Positions 33,806 to 42,946 of a DNA stretch of 64,000 nt are shown piece after piece (the first letter of the stretch is position 1; each line of letters starts with the position of its first letter). Both the position numbers and the translations under genes were made by a program. Under the pieces are notes generated by a model. That model was not told the origin of the DNA. It made no database searches and saw only the letters and a list, made by a program, of their open reading frames with translations. The stretch spans positions 2,577,312 through 2,641,311 of the forward strand of contig NZ_MCIF01000002.1 in assembly GCF_003268475.1 (NCBI RefSeq). The letters run 5' to 3'. The DNA comes from Thermogemmatispora tikiterensis. GTDB lineage: Bacteria > Chloroflexota > Ktedonobacteria > Ktedonobacterales > Ktedonobacteraceae.

Positions 33806-33906
33806 ACTCATGGCAATATGTCAAATATTCCAGAAAGATAGAGATAGCAATAGCAATATTTTAGCTGGTGGCCAGAGAGCAAGCGATCGGGAAGGTGCCC
33901 GGGGGA

Positions 33907-33915
33907 TGATATAAT
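33907..33915 (+). promoter_or_regulatory. Extended -10 promoter of aldehyde dehydrogenase gene
   Basis: TGA-TATAAT (33907-33915) is an extended -10 element. There is no good -35 hexamer, which is usual for this promoter type. The start site would be near 33922, about 40 bases before the ATG at 33962. Confidence 0.6.
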
Positions 33916-33961
33916 ACAGTCGAGAGGAGACCTTGATTTTCGTTCCCTGGGAGTTGTGCCG

Positions 33962-35359
33962 ATGACCATCCAATCGACCAGGCCGACCATCCAGTCAATC
34001 AACCCGGCAACCGCAGAGGTACTGGAAACCTTCGAACTCTTCACGGATGAGCAGATCCACGCAGCACTCGATCAGGCACGGAGTGCCTTCCTGCAGTGGC
34101 GGGACATCAGCTTCTCGGAGCGCGCTGCTCTCTTGCAGCGTCTTGCCACCTATCTGCGAGAGCATAAGGAAGAGCTGGGGCGCCTGATTACCCTGGAGAT
34201 GGGCAAGCCCATCGCTGAGGCCGAGGCAGAGGTCGTCAAGTGTGCCTGGGGCTGCGATTATTACGCAGAGCATGCTGAGCAGTTCCTGGCTGATCAGCCT
34301 GCCGAGAGCAGTGCCAGCGAGAGCTATGTGGCCTTCCGGCCCCTGGGTGTCGTCCTGGCGCTCATGCCCTGGAATTTCCCCTTCTGGCAGGTGTTCCGTT
34401 TTGCGGCGCCAGCGCTGATGGCGGGCAATACGACGGTGCTCAAGCATGCCTCCAACGTGTCGCGCTGCGCTCTGGAGATCGAGCGCGTCTTCCGCCAGTG
34501 TGGCTTTCCCGAGGGAGTTTTCCGCACAGTGCTGGTCCGCGGCTCCGAGACAGAGAAGCTGATTAGCGATCCGCGCATTGCCGCTGTGACCCTCACTGGC
34601 AGCGCCGAAGTGGGTATGGAGGTAGCCGCTGCCAGCGGGCGCGCGCTGAAGAAGCATGTCCTGGAATTGGGCGGCTCCGATGCCTTCATCGTCCTGGAGG
34701 ATGCCGATCTCGATGCCGCTGCCGAATGGGCGGCGCGTTCACGTTTCCAGAACACCGGCCAGAGCTGCATTGCCGCCAAGCGCTTCATCGTCGTGGAGTC
34801 GGTGGCCGCCGATTTTGAGCGCCGCTTTGTTGAGGCCGCTTCGCGGCTGCGCATGGGCGATCCGCTGCAGCGGGAGACACAGATTGGCCCATTGGCCCGC
34901 GGCGATTTGCGCGAGACCCTGCGCCGTCAGGTCGAGGAGACGCTGCAGATGGGCGGGCGCCTGCTCCTGGGCGGCAAGCCCGGCTCGGGCCGCGGCTTCT
35001 TCTACGAGCCGACAATTGTGAGCGGAGTGACGCCGGCGATGCCGATGTTCCGCGAGGAGACCTTTGGCCCGGCTGCCGCGGTGATCTATGCTCGCAATGC
35101 AGAGCACGCTCTAGAGCTGGCCAATGCCTCGCCCTTTGGCCTGGGTGGCAATATCTGGACGCGTCACATCGAGCGCGCACGCCAGATGGCTCGCCATTTC
35201 GAGACTGGCGGTGTCTTTATCAACGGGATGACCGCCAGCGACCCTCGTCTGCCTTTCGGCGGTGTTAAACACAGCGGCTATGGCCGCGAGCTGTCGATTT
35301 TCGGTATTCGCGAGTTTGTCAATATCCAGACCGTCTGGATTGGACCCGCTCGTCAGTAA
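33962..35359 (+). CDS. Succinate-semialdehyde-type aldehyde dehydrogenase
   Basis: A 465-residue NAD(P)-dependent aldehyde dehydrogenase. The catalytic Cys is in NTGQSCIAAKRF and the general base Glu in LELGGSDAF, with LTGSAEVG for the cofactor and MPWNFPFWQ for the active-site Asn. The sequence style (ITLEMGKPIAEAEAE, HSGYGRELS) matches succinate-semialdehyde dehydrogenases of the GabD/Sad group, which oxidise succinate semialdehyde to succinate in GABA or putrescine breakdown. GGGAG lies 9 bases before the ATG; the GTG two codons earlier is less likely. A glutamine-synthetase-like gene downstream may belong to the same pathway. Confidence 0.92.
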   Translation: MTIQSTRPTIQSINPATAEVLETFELFTDEQIHAALDQARSAFLQWRDISFSERAALLQRLATYLREHKEELGRLITLEMGKPIAEAEAEVVKCAWGCDYYAEHAEQFLADQPAESSASESYVAFRPLGVVLALMPWNFPFWQVFRFAAPALMAGNTTVLKHASNVSRCALEIERVFRQCGFPEGVFRTVLVRGSETEKLISDPRIAAVTLTGSAEVGMEVAAASGRALKKHVLELGGSDAFIVLEDADLDAAAEWAARSRFQNTGQSCIAAKRFIVVESVAADFERRFVEAASRLRMGDPLQRETQIGPLARGDLRETLRRQVEETLQMGGRLLLGGKPGSGRGFFYEPTIVSGVTPAMPMFREETFGPAAAVIYARNAEHALELANASPFGLGGNIWTRHIERARQMARHFETGGVFINGMTASDPRLPFGGVKHSGYGRELSIFGIREFVNIQTVWIGPARQ

Positions 35360-35381
35360 GTAGACCATCTTCTTCGAGGGT

Positions 35382-35431
35382 GAGGAGTGGGTCGCCAGAT
35401 GGAAGACCAAGTCCCGATCGACCCACTCCTC
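35382..35431 (+). terminator. Large stem-loop after aldehyde dehydrogenase gene
   Basis: GAGGAGTGGGTCG (35382-35394) and its exact complement (35419-35431) form a 13-bp stem with a 24-base loop, 22 bases after the stop codon. There is no U-run, so it may protect the mRNA end or act as a factor-dependent terminator instead of a simple intrinsic one. Confidence 0.5.
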
Positions 35432-35606
35432 GCTACGATGTGCAACGTCAGCTTTGGGTGGTCAGACCCTCTCGCCACTCTGCTTTCGTAGCTCACTCAT
35501 CCCAGGCTTGCATCCCCTACCGCGAGAATGCTACAATCAGGGAGCCTGCCGGCAGGAAGAGCTTTGTGGTCCGGCGCACCATTTGAGCGACGGAGGTAGT
35601 GACGCA

Positions 35607-37307
35607 ATGAGCGCAGCAAGCGCTGACGAGCGGCAATGGTGGGCTGAAGGCGACACGCCGGTTCGCCGCGATTCGCGCGTGATCTATCTGGTTGATGGCC
35701 ATGCGACGCTCCTCGCCTTCTGTCTGGCCTGCTTTCAGGCCAGAGACTATATTTATCTTGCTCACTGGGGTATTACCCCCTCGATGCCCCTCGTGCGTGG
35801 CAGAGATCAGCGCGCCGGACCTGACGATAGCCCCGCTCAGCAGGAGCTGATTGCCGAGCTGCGCCTGGCTGGCCTGAGCGAGGAAGCCATCACGTTCTGG
35901 TGCAACCACGAGCTGACCCTTCAGACGGTCCTCGGCTATGCAGCTCAACGCGGCGTTGAAGTACGAGCCTTGCTCTGGGACTGCCCGGAAATCTTCTCTC
36001 ACTATCACCCTCAGCAAGCCTACGAGGAGCTGAGCGCGGTCGGCGTGCTCTGCCTGCTCGATGATAGTTCACGTGGTTTGCTCCATCATCCAGCGGAAGC
36101 CTTGCACCAGAAGACCAGCGTGATCGACGGGCGCTACGCTTTCGTGGGTGGTATTGATCCCTTGATCGAGAACGATGGTGAGTTTGATCGCTGGGATATG
36201 CACCCGCACCCCCTCTTTACCCCCCTACGCCGGCTGTTGGCCAAACCAGCTTCACCCCACCCCTGGCATGACGCCCATGCCCTGATCGAAGGACCGGCAG
36301 CCGCCGACGTCGAGTTGAATTTCCGCCAGCGCTGGAACGATGTGGTGAAGCGCAAAGAGCTTGAGACCACGCTCTTGGTACCGGAGCATCCGCTACCGCC
36401 TCCGCTCCAGAGCCAGACGGTGGTACAGATTGCCCGCACCATCCCTCAGCATACCTACAGCTTCACCCCAGAGGGAGGAATCCAGGGCATTGCTCAGCTC
36501 TACAGAGCAGCCTTTCGCAACGCTCAGCGCCTGATCTATTTGGAGAATCAGTATTTCTGGCTCCGCTCTTTCCTCGGGCTGAACATTTCCTTTATCGGAC
36601 CAGACAGCCCCGATATGGAGCAGAATATCCGGCTGCTCGGGGAGGCCCTGCGGCGCGGCGCACAGCTCGTTATGGTCCTGCCAGACCATCCTAACGTGGG
36701 CCGTGCTTTCAGCGATGCTGGTCTGCAGCGTCTGCGTGAGGAAGCCCCCGAGGCTGTCAGGGATGGTCGCTTGCTTGTTCTGACACTGGCTACTTCCGAC
36801 CTGGTCGACGGGCAGGTGCGCTACCGTCCCATCTATGTCCACGCCAAAGTAGCCCTGGTTGACGATCTCTGGGCAACAGTGGGGTCAGCCAATCTGAACA
36901 ACCGGGGCATGCGTGATGATGCAGAGATGAACGTGGCCACGCTAGATAGTGAGCTGGCTCGTGGCCTGCGCCTTCTCTTATGGGGCGAACACCTTGGTCT
37001 GGTTCCCGACGAGGATATGCTGGCTCTCCTGCGTTATCTCGGGCGCCAGCCTTTGCGTCCCGCCCGGCAGGCACGAGCCCGCGATCTTTTCGCGGAGCTG
37101 GAGCGTCGTCTGGGCCAGAGTGAGCAAGGGCTACTTCTCCTGGCAGAGCAAGCGCGCGCTAATCTCGAACGCTATCGTGCTGGCCAGCTGCTGGTCGGGC
37201 ATGTCCTCCCCTATCTGACAGCGGAAGAGGCCAGAGAGCAAGGTCTTCCTTGCGATGAAGCTCAAGGCTGGATTGAGCAGGAAAAACCCTCTGAACCCAC
37301 GGCATAG
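35607..37307 (+). CDS. Phospholipase D-like protein with two HKD motifs
   Basis: A 566-residue phospholipase D-superfamily protein. Both catalytic half-sites are present: HQKTSVID in the N-terminal half and HAKVALVD in the C-terminal half, the latter followed by GSANLNNRG. The size and the spacing of the motifs resemble eukaryote-like PLDs that hydrolyse phosphatidylcholine, though a cardiolipin-synthase-type transfer is possible. No signal peptide or membrane helix is seen at the chosen start, so it may act on the inner membrane face. The ATG at 35607 has CGGAGG upstream; a longer frame from 35454 has poor composition. Confidence 0.88.
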   Translation: MSAASADERQWWAEGDTPVRRDSRVIYLVDGHATLLAFCLACFQARDYIYLAHWGITPSMPLVRGRDQRAGPDDSPAQQELIAELRLAGLSEEAITFWCNHELTLQTVLGYAAQRGVEVRALLWDCPEIFSHYHPQQAYEELSAVGVLCLLDDSSRGLLHHPAEALHQKTSVIDGRYAFVGGIDPLIENDGEFDRWDMHPHPLFTPLRRLLAKPASPHPWHDAHALIEGPAAADVELNFRQRWNDVVKRKELETTLLVPEHPLPPPLQSQTVVQIARTIPQHTYSFTPEGGIQGIAQLYRAAFRNAQRLIYLENQYFWLRSFLGLNISFIGPDSPDMEQNIRLLGEALRRGAQLVMVLPDHPNVGRAFSDAGLQRLREEAPEAVRDGRLLVLTLATSDLVDGQVRYRPIYVHAKVALVDDLWATVGSANLNNRGMRDDAEMNVATLDSELARGLRLLLWGEHLGLVPDEDMLALLRYLGRQPLRPARQARARDLFAELERRLGQSEQGLLLLAEQARANLERYRAGQLLVGHVLPYLTAEEAREQGLPCDEAQGWIEQEKPSEPTA

Positions 37308-37427
37308 AGGAAAGGAAGATGGGGTTCCCGAGGAGAGCACGCCAGCACAGCGCTGATCGACTGTGCTGTGGCTCTCGCTCGTCCTTATCGCTTACGCTCA
37401 GCTGCGCGCCTGGGCCGCCAGCAGCAG

Positions 37428-38813
37428 TTAAATAAGTTCGAAATAGCGACGGCGCTCCCAGTTGGTCACTGCACGTTCAAATTCGCTGACCTCCCAGCGT
37501 CGTGTCGCCGCAAAGTGCTCCACGAATTCGTTGCCGAAGTACTCGCGCGCCACCTCGCTCTGCTCAAAGAGGTCGGTCGCTGTCGTCAGATTGCGCGCCA
37601 GCGAGTGGATAGGAGCGCTCTCAGAGGCGCGGGCGATCGTCGCCGGATCGTAGGCATTTCCTCGCAGAGCCGGCCCCAGCTCCAGCTTACGCTCAATACC
37701 GTAGAGACCACCCGCCAACATAGCGGCAAAGACCAGGTAGAAATTGGCATCGGCGCCCGGCACGCGGTTCTCAATGCGAATGGCTCGCGGACTATTGTTG
37801 ATGACACGCACTGCGCAGGTACGATTATCCCAGCCCCAGGTGGTATTGAGCGGCGTCCAGGTGCCAACGACATAACGCTTGTACGAATTGATCGTCGGGG
37901 CATAGAGCGCCATCAGACCCGGCATGGACTCCAGCACGCCGGCCAGGAAATGGCGCATGGTCGCCGACATATGACCCTCCGCCTCTTCATCCCAGAACAA
38001 ATTGCGCTCCATATCCAGGTCCCAGAGGCTCATATGCGAGTGGCCGCTGCTGCCGTCCTCCTGGTCATGCCATTTCGCCATGAAGGTGGCAGCATAGCCC
38101 ATCTGATAGCAGATCTCCTTGATCCCCGTTTTAAAGAGCATAGTGTAATCGGCAGCAACCAAAGCGGGTTGATAGCGCAGATTCATCTCGTACATGCCGG
38201 GGCCATGCTCGCGATTGTAGCCCTCCACAGCGATGCCGTAATCGCGCATCATACGGGCGATGCGACCCAGCAAATGATCATCGGCACTGGCCTGGCTGAT
38301 AGCATAGCAGTTCATGCCCGGGTTGAGCGGCGTTAGATTTGGCCCGAAATCCTTCTCGCGCAGGGAGACCTGACTCTCGCGGAAGAGGCGAAACTCCAGC
38401 TCGGCAGCCGCTGCCACGTTGTAGCCAAGCGAGCGCGCACGCTCAACGAGCTGGTTGAGCAGGTAGCGCGGCGAGAGCTTCACCGGCTCACCTGCCTCGG
38501 TCCAGAGATCACAGATACAAGAAGCGACATGCTCTTCCCAGGGGACCAGCGCAAAAGTCGAGAGATCAGGGCGCATGACCAGGTCGGCGAAGCCGCGCTC
38601 CCAGTTGCTAAATCTGAGATTGGGCAGGACATTTTCGGCAATATCCCAGCCAAAGAGCACATCGCATTGTGCAAAGCCATCGTTGAGCGCATGCAAGAAA
38701 TAGGTGGCATCGACGCGCTTGCCGCGGTAGACCCCTTCCATATCGGGAGTTCCGATCTTGACGTACTCCAGTTTGCCATCGCGCACAAGCTGCTCAATCT
38801 GAGCGAGTTCCAT
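37428..38813 (-). CDS. Glutamine-synthetase-family ligase (PuuA/GlnT-like)
   Basis: A 461-residue member of the glutamine synthetase family. Conserved: an ELEFRLF metal/ATP motif near 140, the central Glu/His motifs (GMYEMNLRY, SSGHSHMSLW) and the PTINSYKRYVVGTW segment with NNSPRAIRIENR at the ATP site. It lacks the adenylation-type Tyr loop of GlnA and is of the type that makes gamma-glutamyl amides of amines (PuuA, gamma-glutamylpolyamine synthetase) or related compounds. With the semialdehyde dehydrogenase at 33962 it could serve polyamine or GABA breakdown; this link is inferred. AAAGGACGGAG precedes the ATG. Confidence 0.88.
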   Translation of the reverse strand: MELAQIEQLVRDGKLEYVKIGTPDMEGVYRGKRVDATYFLHALNDGFAQCDVLFGWDIAENVLPNLRFSNWERGFADLVMRPDLSTFALVPWEEHVASCICDLWTEAGEPVKLSPRYLLNQLVERARSLGYNVAAAAELEFRLFRESQVSLREKDFGPNLTPLNPGMNCYAISQASADDHLLGRIARMMRDYGIAVEGYNREHGPGMYEMNLRYQPALVAADYTMLFKTGIKEICYQMGYAATFMAKWHDQEDGSSGHSHMSLWDLDMERNLFWDEEAEGHMSATMRHFLAGVLESMPGLMALYAPTINSYKRYVVGTWTPLNTTWGWDNRTCAVRVINNSPRAIRIENRVPGADANFYLVFAAMLAGGLYGIERKLELGPALRGNAYDPATIARASESAPIHSLARNLTTATDLFEQSEVAREYFGNEFVEHFAATRRWEVSEFERAVTNWERRRYFELI

Positions 38814-39061
38814 TCGATCTCCGTCCTTTCTTCAGCAACTGAGGGCTGGCGCCTCGTTGACTCTCTCCAGGGAGCCAGACAGACGGCTGAGGTATCGAGG
38901 CATTGGTTGCAGAGTAGCATGCCTGACCTGGACCGTCAAGGGCCGAAAGAGAGGGGGGTTGTCTCACTTTCCTATGACGTCCCCCTCTTTTCCTCTTGAA
39001 CAGGTATGCTAGACTAGAACCGGTGTTGCTGAACTACGATAGAACGGAGAGATACATTTCG

Positions 39062-40846
39062 ATGCAACGCACGCCGCTTAATGACGACGAGCAGCGCGCT
39101 TATCCGCCTGCCTCTTCTCCGCAGCAGGCTCCTCAGTACGCCAGACAACGGGCCCAGAGATCGCATCGGCTGCCACCTCTCGATGACTCTGAGCCATCAT
39201 CAACGATCAGCACCCCACGCTGGACGAGTGTCCCCATCCCGAAGCGCCGGGCCTCGCTACGGGCCAGCCGGGGCGCCGGCCAGGCAGGCCCTGCCGCTCC
39301 AGGACCCGGCAGCGCTTTCCGCTCAGGTCCCAGCCTGGACAGGCAGCAAGGCCCGGAGACACGCCCTACATGGCAACCGACCCAGAGCACAAGCCGAAGC
39401 CACCGCAGCGTCTCTGACTGGCCAACTTTCGACGACGACGTGTCGACAGCCTCAAGCCAGCAGCGCCGTCCTCCATCTTCTACAGCCAGTACTGGCAGAA
39501 TGCGCGCGGTCTCTCCCCCACCACAGCCCGCTCGCTCGGCTGCCCCTCCTCCTCCAGGTTTGCTTCGCCGTTTGCACGATCTGAGCCATAACAAGACCCT
39601 GCTTTTGCTATGTGCCGCTCTGCTGGTAGTACTCGTTTCCCTTATTCCGCTACTCATCAGCTGGTTAGGGACGCCCAGACCAATGGGTCTCAGTGTGCAA
39701 CCGAACACAGCCACAGCGGCAGCCACACCACTTAATCAGGCCCCCACTAATCCACACCAGCTGGTGATCATTCCCAACGATACCGACCATCCACCTCCAC
39801 CAGTGCTAGCAACAGCAGCTTATCTCATGGATATGGACACAGGGGCGACGCTCTACGCCTACAACCCCTTCATGCACCTGCCGATGCTCAGCACAACCAA
39901 GCTGATGACAGCCCTGCTGGCCGTGGAACACGGGAACCTCAATCAGCAGGTGACGATCACGAGCGCCCTCGATCGCGATATTCAACAGCATATCTCCCCG
40001 GACAGCAGCCTCTTCGGGCTGAAGAAGGGCGAGACCTATACGCTGCGAGACTTGCTCTACGGACTCCTCCTGCCCTCCGGCAACGACGCCGCAGTGGCGA
40101 TCGCTGACGCGGTGGGTGGCTCCTATCAACACTTCGTGGACATGATGAATCAGCGCGCTCGCGAACTGGGCATGTACGATACTCACTATATGAACCCCAG
40201 CGGCCTGCTCGCCACTGGCCATTACTCTAGCGCCCACGACCTGGCAGTGCTCGGTCGCTATACCATGAGCAACCCAATCCTCCACCAGATCGCGAACACA
40301 CGCATCTACCATATTCCCAAGACAGCCCAGCATGCCGAGCACTACCTGGTCAATGGGAACCAGTTTCTCTGGTGGTACCCTGGCGCTGACGGCGGTAAGC
40401 CAGGCTGGGACGGAAACACAGACTTTGTACAGGTGGTTTCTTGCACACGCAATAACCGCCACCTGATTGGAGTAACGATGAACACGAAAGACTGGTGGAC
40501 GGATATGCGCGATTTGATGAACTGGGGCTTTGACGATTTCCAGTGGACCTCACCCTACGATGTCGATCTGCAGCACCCCATTCCCTATGACTATGACTGG
40601 GGCTACTTTGTACGTGATAAAAAGACCAACACGCTGCCAACGGCTAATCACGGTCGCTACTACATCTATACAGGCTACAGCGTCTCACCTCCTATTTTAA
40701 ACTTTTTCGATAAGAACGGCGGCCTGGATAAATTTGGCTTTCCAATCGGCATGCCCAACTACAGTCAAGGGAATCTGGTCAGTCAGCGTTTCCAGAAAGC
40801 TACCATCCAGTGCGATCTGGCCGGTAAGCAGTGTAAACGTCTCTAG
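39062..40846 (+). CDS. DD-carboxypeptidase-like protein (peptidase S11), anchored
   Basis: A 594-residue protein. Residues 1-165 are a Pro/Ser/Gln/Arg-rich cytoplasmic region; one membrane helix lies at about 178-203; a Thr/Ala/Pro-rich spacer leads to the peptidase S11 domain (about 245-490). The active-site STTK is at 277-280 and SGND about 60 residues later. The third motif, usually KTG, is KPG (446-448). The C-terminus (about 545-594) resembles LGFP-type repeats with LDKFGFPIG. It would trim D-Ala from peptidoglycan on the outer face. The ATG at 39062 has GGAGAG upstream; longer frames have poor composition. Confidence 0.82.
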   Translation: MQRTPLNDDEQRAYPPASSPQQAPQYARQRAQRSHRLPPLDDSEPSSTISTPRWTSVPIPKRRASLRASRGAGQAGPAAPGPGSAFRSGPSLDRQQGPETRPTWQPTQSTSRSHRSVSDWPTFDDDVSTASSQQRRPPSSTASTGRMRAVSPPPQPARSAAPPPPGLLRRLHDLSHNKTLLLLCAALLVVLVSLIPLLISWLGTPRPMGLSVQPNTATAAATPLNQAPTNPHQLVIIPNDTDHPPPPVLATAAYLMDMDTGATLYAYNPFMHLPMLSTTKLMTALLAVEHGNLNQQVTITSALDRDIQQHISPDSSLFGLKKGETYTLRDLLYGLLLPSGNDAAVAIADAVGGSYQHFVDMMNQRARELGMYDTHYMNPSGLLATGHYSSAHDLAVLGRYTMSNPILHQIANTRIYHIPKTAQHAEHYLVNGNQFLWWYPGADGGKPGWDGNTDFVQVVSCTRNNRHLIGVTMNTKDWWTDMRDLMNWGFDDFQWTSPYDVDLQHPIPYDYDWGYFVRDKKTNTLPTANHGRYYIYTGYSVSPPILNFFDKNGGLDKFGFPIGMPNYSQGNLVSQRFQKATIQCDLAGKQCKRL

Positions 40847-41040
40847 CCCACCCAGTCACCAGGCCCGCCCTCGGCGCAGCCCCTGCCCTGGCTGGGGACC
40901 CGGACTTTCCAAGGGGAAGTGGGGACTGACCAGCACCGCTGCTGGCCGGGGCCAGCTTGCTTTTGTGCTTGATCGCCATGCCACAGCGCCCAGGAGCGAA
41001 ACAGCGGCATCCGCTGCCAGACCAGGGTCCAGAGCGGGCG

Positions 41041-41910
41041 CTAACGGGGCTGCAGCACGATGGCAATCGGCACCGGCGTCAGGGAATCCACACCGAAGCG
41101 CTGGCCACCGGCATTCAGGTACATCCCCGTCGAGGAGCCGCCGTCAAGGTTGAGAGCGACATCAATATTCAGGTCAGAGGCCAGCAGTAAATCGTCGAAC
41201 TCGTCCAGCGAAAAGGCCGCATCGGGACTGATAATGAAGAGAAGGCGCCCCTCTTTATCAAAAGCCACAACCGTACGCCGGTTGCTCGAGGCGTCGGCGT
41301 CAAACTGGGTGCGCTTGCCTCCAGGCAGGACAAGCATGGGGGAAGATTGGGTGGCCTGCTGGAGTTGCTCTCCGGGACTGTATGGGTACTGGCTCAGAGA
41401 GCGCAGATGGATGGCCCCCTGGCTATCGACGTAGAGCATACCGCCGAAACCGCTGTAGGAGCTGCCGTAGACCTGGCCGTCGGAGACGACCAGACCGGTG
41501 GCCTCACCCTGATCGTTGAAGTAGCCGCCATTGATTACTGCCAGCGCCCCTTTCTCCTGTTTGAGCCAGTCACTAATGAAGTGCGGCGTAGAGGGGCTGT
41601 AGAGCACCCGCAAAGCGATCCGTCGCGGATCGAAGCGGGTGATCATGATGGTGTCCTCATTGCCACTTGGCCCCTTCCAATGCTCATAACGTAGCTCGAC
41701 GCCCATCGTGAGCATCAGCCAGCGATCTAATGGGCGGCTGGTGCCATCAGAGGAGGTAAACACGGTAGGGGAAGGCGTGCCTGATCCGGTAATGCTGATA
41801 TTGATCGGCTCCTGACAAGCTGTCATGAGCCACGTGCTCAGAAGCAGCAAACAGAGTAAGAGACAGGAGAATCCTTTTCTGCCTTTTTCTCTCCCTCTCA
41901 TCCAGGGCAT
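41041..41910 (-). CDS. Lipoprotein with phosphodiester glycosidase domain
   Basis: A 289-residue secreted protein: basic start, hydrophobic segment (about 13-30) and lipobox LMTAC, so probably lipid-anchored. The rest matches the NAGPA-type phosphodiester glycosidase domain (INGGYFND, SGFGGMLYVD, RRTVVAFDKEGRLLF, ALNLDGGSST). Related bacterial proteins process the cell wall or spore wall by uncovering phosphodiester-linked sugars. Between murT-gatD and a carboxypeptidase-like gene, a cell-wall role is plausible. The ATG at 41910 has GGAAGGGA upstream and was preferred to a TTG eight codons earlier. Confidence 0.85.
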   Translation of the reverse strand: MPWMRGREKGRKGFSCLLLCLLLLSTWLMTACQEPINISITGSGTPSPTVFTSSDGTSRPLDRWLMLTMGVELRYEHWKGPSGNEDTIMITRFDPRRIALRVLYSPSTPHFISDWLKQEKGALAVINGGYFNDQGEATGLVVSDGQVYGSSYSGFGGMLYVDSQGAIHLRSLSQYPYSPGEQLQQATQSSPMLVLPGGKRTQFDADASSNRRTVVAFDKEGRLLFIISPDAAFSLDEFDDLLLASDLNIDVALNLDGGSSTGMYLNAGGQRFGVDSLTPVPIAIVLQPR

Positions 41911-42100
41911 GACAACAGTCCCTTCCTGCCACAATTATAACGTAAGAGCCTACTCTTCCCTCATGCATTCAAGCTGATGTAGCACTCGTCAGGATCGGAG
42001 GGCGAGGAAAGACAGCCAGCCGATCGTAACGCCAGTTCCAGACTCGGCCCCTCAAAAAGCCTGGCAGCCGGCCCGCGCGCGAGCCCCAACGTGCAGAGAG

Positions 42101-42940
42101 CTAGAGGGAGCGCGAGGCGGAGCCAGGCGAGAGGCGTTCGCGCCAGGGAGTGGCATCAATAGCCGAGACCGTCCCTTTGAAGGCCATCGCCAGCTTGAAG
42201 GCTGCTGCGTGGGCCTCCTGCTCTGTCGAGTCATCTAGAGGCGGCAGCTCAACCTGCCCATAGCGGCGTGCCAGCGCGCGCGTAATCAGCAGATCGGTGA
42301 ACCAGGGATTCTTTGGCAGCACAGGCCCATGCAAATAAGTCCCAAAGACATTTTTATAGACCGCTCCTTCATAGCCATCCTTGCCATTATTGCCCCAGCC
42401 AGCCAAAACCCGTCCCAACGGCTGAGCCCCCGGTCCCAGATAGGTCCGCCCGCTATGATTTTCGTAGCCGACCAGCACCTGCTTGCCGCACTCAGGGAAC
42501 TCACATTCGATGGCGATATGGGTCATGAAGCGGGTGCTTCCGCCCTCGGTATGCAGATCAAGGATACCCACCCCTTTCAGCTCAGGGCCTTCGAAGGGTT
42601 TGTAGGAGTGCCCCAGCAACTGGTAGCCAGCGCAGACAGCCAGAAAGACTGTATTCGACTCAGCAGCCTCACGCAGCGAGGGCGCTTTGGCCTGCAGATC
42701 GCGCGCAGCCACCTCCATCTCGCGATCGGCCCCTCCGTGGAAGAGGATCAGATCATACTGTGTGAAGTCCGGCGTTTGCCTGACAAAAATCTGGTCAATA
42801 GCGGTCTTGATGCCACGCCACTTGCAGCGTTTGACGATCGCGAAGAGATTGCCGCGGTCGGCGGCTACACTCATCAATTGCGGATAGAGGTGCCCAATGC
42901 GCAAGACCAGGCGCGTATCTTTTCCCTGCTCGTTTGTCAT
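42101..42940 (-). CDS. gatD: Lipid II isoglutaminyl synthase, amidotransferase GatD
   Basis: A 279-residue glutamine amidotransferase of the CobB/CobQ-like class. The nucleophile Cys is in LAVCAGYQLLGH and the His in TYLHGPVLPKNP. GatD releases ammonia from glutamine and passes it to MurT, which amidates the D-Glu of lipid II to D-isoglutamine in the cytoplasm. The C-terminal 40 residues after about 240 extend beyond the usual length of about 240-260. It begins 6 bases after murT ends, so the two are co-transcribed. The pair shows that the peptidoglycan stem peptide is amidated, as in monoderm bacteria. Confidence 0.95.
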   Translation of the reverse strand: MTNEQGKDTRLVLRIGHLYPQLMSVAADRGNLFAIVKRCKWRGIKTAIDQIFVRQTPDFTQYDLILFHGGADREMEVAARDLQAKAPSLREAAESNTVFLAVCAGYQLLGHSYKPFEGPELKGVGILDLHTEGGSTRFMTHIAIECEFPECGKQVLVGYENHSGRTYLGPGAQPLGRVLAGWGNNGKDGYEGAVYKNVFGTYLHGPVLPKNPWFTDLLITRALARRYGQVELPPLDDSTEQEAHAAAFKLAMAFKGTVSAIDATPWRERLSPGSASRSL

Positions 42941-42946
42941 GCCTGC

